6,420 nucleotides of DNA from JACZWL01 sp046756445 (lineage in GTDB: Bacteria; Pseudomonadota; Gammaproteobacteria; Steroidobacterales; Woeseiaceae), in NCBI GenBank assembly GCA_046756445.1, contig JBHHWI010000139.1, forward strand, positions 1 through 6,420, read 5' to 3'. Both the position numbers and the translations under genes were made by a program. A model generated the notes under the pieces. That model was not told the origin of the DNA. It ran no database searches and saw only the letters and a list, made by a program, of their open reading frames with translations. Numbering within the stretch: the first letter of the stretch is position 1; each line of letters opens with the position of its first letter. Of this stretch, positions 5,071 to 6,420 are shown in pieces.

Positions 5071-5460
5071 TGTATGCGATGCCGTTGCCCGGTCCCGGCT
5101 ACAGGCATCCGTGCTCGAATCGCACCGGGGTTCGATCGTTGGTACAGTCGAAAGTTTCATCGTCAGTCGCCAGTGAATTTCAGTTGACCTGTGCCCGGTG
5201 AGAAAAGCGTCGATCACTTTACGGCCCGGATCACCTCATCGCGGTCACGTCAGATGAAATGTTCTGCGTACGCCCGAGTTGTGATACTCGGCATCTGATC
5301 TGACAGACAGTACCACATTGAATCCAGACTTATGCCAGCCTTACAGTCAAGAACGCCCCGTCAGGTGATACGATAGCGACGGGCAGGAGTTGGCCCAAAG
5401 GCGACCAGACCGTCCGTCGACAGCATCCGACCCTGGGTTTGGGTATGCAAGATAAGACAA
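5071..5460. other. Divergent intergenic region upstream of hydrolase and oxidoreductase
   Basis: About 390 bp without a believable gene. Short ORFs cross it on both strands, but they run through the terminator stem, lack ribosome binding sites and have no family features. It should hold the promoter of the plus-strand oxidoreductase and of any minus-strand leader RNA. A TTGACC at 5184-5189 resembles a -35 box but has no -10 partner at normal spacing, and TACGAT near 5368 lacks a -35. CGTTGCC occurs at 5063-5069 and again at 5083-5089. CCCGTC and GACGGG flanking about 5357-5383 form a weak 6-bp stem with a 15-nt loop. The stronger structure at 5250-5298 is listed separately. Confidence 0.55.
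5250..5298. repeat. Compound inverted repeat (two-helix structured element)
   Basis: TCAGATG at 5250-5256 pairs with CATCTGA at 5292-5298. Directly stacked on the 3' side, CCGAGT at 5274-5279 pairs with ACTCGG at 5286-5291 around the 6-nt loop TGTGAT. All 13 pairs are perfect and the only interruption is a 17-nt bulge on the 5' side (5257-5273). An alternative register pairs GTCAGAT (5249-5255) with ATCTGAC (5298-5304 region). It could be an RNA structure in either leader or a DNA-level operator; no known riboswitch was recognised. Confidence 0.45.
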
Positions 5461-6420
5461 ATGAAAGCGATTGCATTTACCGAGTACGGATCACCGGATC
5501 TTCTTCAGCTTCAAGACATACCAAACCCCACACCTGATGACGATGAGGTACTCATCAAGGTTTACGCGTCATCTGTCAATTCATGGGATTGGGAGTTTCA
5601 GAGTGGAACCTCCTCGTTGAACCGGATGTTTTACGGGCTCCGCAGGCCAAAGGTAACGAAACAGATCCTCGGAGCCGACGTAGCAGGGACTGTCGAAGCG
5701 GTTGGCAGGAATGTAACCCGATTTCAGCCGGGCGATGAGGTTTTCGGGGACCTGTGGGATAACTGGGGCGGCTTTGCCGAGTACGCATGTGCTCGCGAAA
5801 GTGTCCTGGAGCCGAAACCCATTAATCTGTCTTTCGAGGAGGCAGCCGCAGTACCGCAAGCAGGCGTTTTGGCCCTGCAAGGGCTTAGCACGACGGGACG
5901 GATTCAGCCCGGACAAAAGGTTTTGATCAATGGAGCTGGTGGCGGTGTGGGGACATTCACGGTGCAAATTGCCAAGCTCACCGGGACTGAAGTAACCGGC
6001 GTAGACATTACACATAAGCTGGAGGTCGTTCGCCAAGTCGGTGCAGACCACGTTATCGATTATACGAAAGAAGATTTCACCCGGAACGGCCAGCAATATG
6101 ACCTCATTCTTGACGTGCAAGGGGTCCGTTCGATGTTTGATTACAAACGCGCACTAAGCTCCCATGGTACCTATGCCATGGTCGGCGGCTCGGTGCCTCG
6201 GATACTCCAAGCGCTCGTTCTCGGACTCTGGGGTTCAATAGCCGGGGGGCAGAACTTTCGACTGGTCGCGGAGGGGCCAGGTAAGGGATTGGCGGAACTG
6301 AAAGAGTTCATTGAAGCCGGCAAGGTCGCGCCAGTTGTCGACAGGGTGTACAGACTGTGCGAGGTGCCGCACGCGCTCCAATACTTCGCGGAAGGTCGTC
6401 ACAAAGGAAAAGTCGTAATA
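5461..6420 (+). CDS. NAD(P)-dependent quinone oxidoreductase-like MDR protein, 3' end cut by the window
   Basis: 320 residues are present and the frame is still open at the edge; the last residues, GKVVI, match the usual end of the family, so only a few codons are missing. It is a cytosolic medium-chain dehydrogenase/reductase that would reduce quinones, enones or related carbonyls with NAD(P)H. Landmarks: MKAIAFTEYGSPDLLQL at 1-17, the standard N-terminus; EVLIKVYASSVNSWDWE at 29-45; ILGADVAGTVEAVG at 69-82; FQPGDEVFGD at 88-97; GGFAEYA at 103-109; FEEAAAVPQAG at 125-135; the Rossmann motif NGAGGGVGTF at 157-166; GADHVIDYT at 194-202; and YDLILDVQG at 213-221. The Cys and His ligands of zinc alcohol dehydrogenases are absent, as expected for the zinc-free branch. 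The LxxV(G)N-type catalytic Asn region appears as DVQG. The start has only a weak purine-rich site but fits the family N-terminus exactly. Codon use is less GC-rich than in the crotonase gene. Confidence 0.93.
   Translation, partial: MKAIAFTEYGSPDLLQLQDIPNPTPDDDEVLIKVYASSVNSWDWEFQSGTSSLNRMFYGLRRPKVTKQILGADVAGTVEAVGRNVTRFQPGDEVFGDLWDNWGGFAEYACARESVLEPKPINLSFEEAAAVPQAGVLALQGLSTTGRIQPGQKVLINGAGGGVGTFTVQIAKLTGTEVTGVDITHKLEVVRQVGADHVIDYTKEDFTRNGQQYDLILDVQGVRSMFDYKRALSSHGTYAMVGGSVPRILQALVLGLWGSIAGGQNFRLVAEGPGKGLAELKEFIEAGKVAPVVDRVYRLCEVPHALQYFAEGRHKGKVVI

Noticed and set aside
5115..5142. GGTTCGATC near 5139, resembling a tRNA T-loop
   Set aside because: No T-stem of five pairs, acceptor stem or anticodon arm could be placed around it on either strand.
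4963..5217. 84-codon minus-strand ORF before the hydrolase
   Set aside because: It runs through the 11-bp terminator stem and its T-run, starts at GTG without a Shine-Dalgarno, overlaps the hydrolase in another frame and resembles nothing known.
5581..6120. 179-codon minus-strand ORF opposite the oxidoreductase
   Set aside because: It is antisense to an MDR gene with continuous family motifs, and its translation shows no family features.
1..6420. Defence island, toxin-antitoxin, CRISPR or mobile element
   Set aside because: No matching gene, direct-repeat array, transposase or terminal inverted repeat was seen; the genes are ordinary metabolic enzymes plus one envelope pair.

Overview
The window looks like a chromosomal segment of a moderately GC-rich Gram-negative bacterium. 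A gammaproteobacterium is the best guess: the first two genes resemble the PA2778/PA2779 pair of Pseudomonas aeruginosa and its relatives, and one of them carries an outer-membrane-type lipobox. The species cannot be named from the sequence. There are no rRNA or tRNA genes, CRISPR arrays, transposases or phage genes. Six protein-coding genes are well supported, and the last one runs off the right edge.

Layout: 1-185 is a gene end or intergenic stretch with two foldable palindromes. 186-1148 (-) is a lipoprotein with a C39-like cysteine-peptidase domain and C-terminal TPRs. 1158-1544 (-) lies just upstream in the same operon and encodes a small PA2779-family protein with a signal peptide and one C-terminal membrane helix. 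1545-1976 is mostly non-coding, with a doubtful, possibly decayed BON-like ORF. 1977-2765 (+) is a crotonase-fold enoyl-CoA hydratase/isomerase-family enzyme. It converges, with only 3 bp between the stop codons, on 2769-3923 (-), a class V-fold PLP enzyme. 3924-4154 is a short intergenic region holding a candidate promoter for the PLP enzyme. 4155-5009 (-) is an alpha/beta hydrolase with an intact Ser-Asp-His triad. 5010-5460 is an intergenic region with a strong intrinsic terminator on the minus strand directly before the hydrolase start, plus a second structured element. From 5461 (+) comes a zinc-free MDR quinone oxidoreductase, lacking only its last few codons.

The three metabolic enzymes and the hydrolase do not form one operon; strands alternate and no pathway is evident. 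The only clear functional unit is the PA2779/PA2778 pair, in which a periplasmic or outer-membrane protease-like lipoprotein is co-encoded with a small membrane protein. That small protein has a Leu-rich stretch ending in PAGG directly before its membrane helix, which makes it a candidate substrate or partner of the peptidase. The other notable signal is the terminator in the leader of the hydrolase gene, which suggests attenuation or termination of an unseen minus-strand transcript. I found no convincing wholly new multi-gene system.
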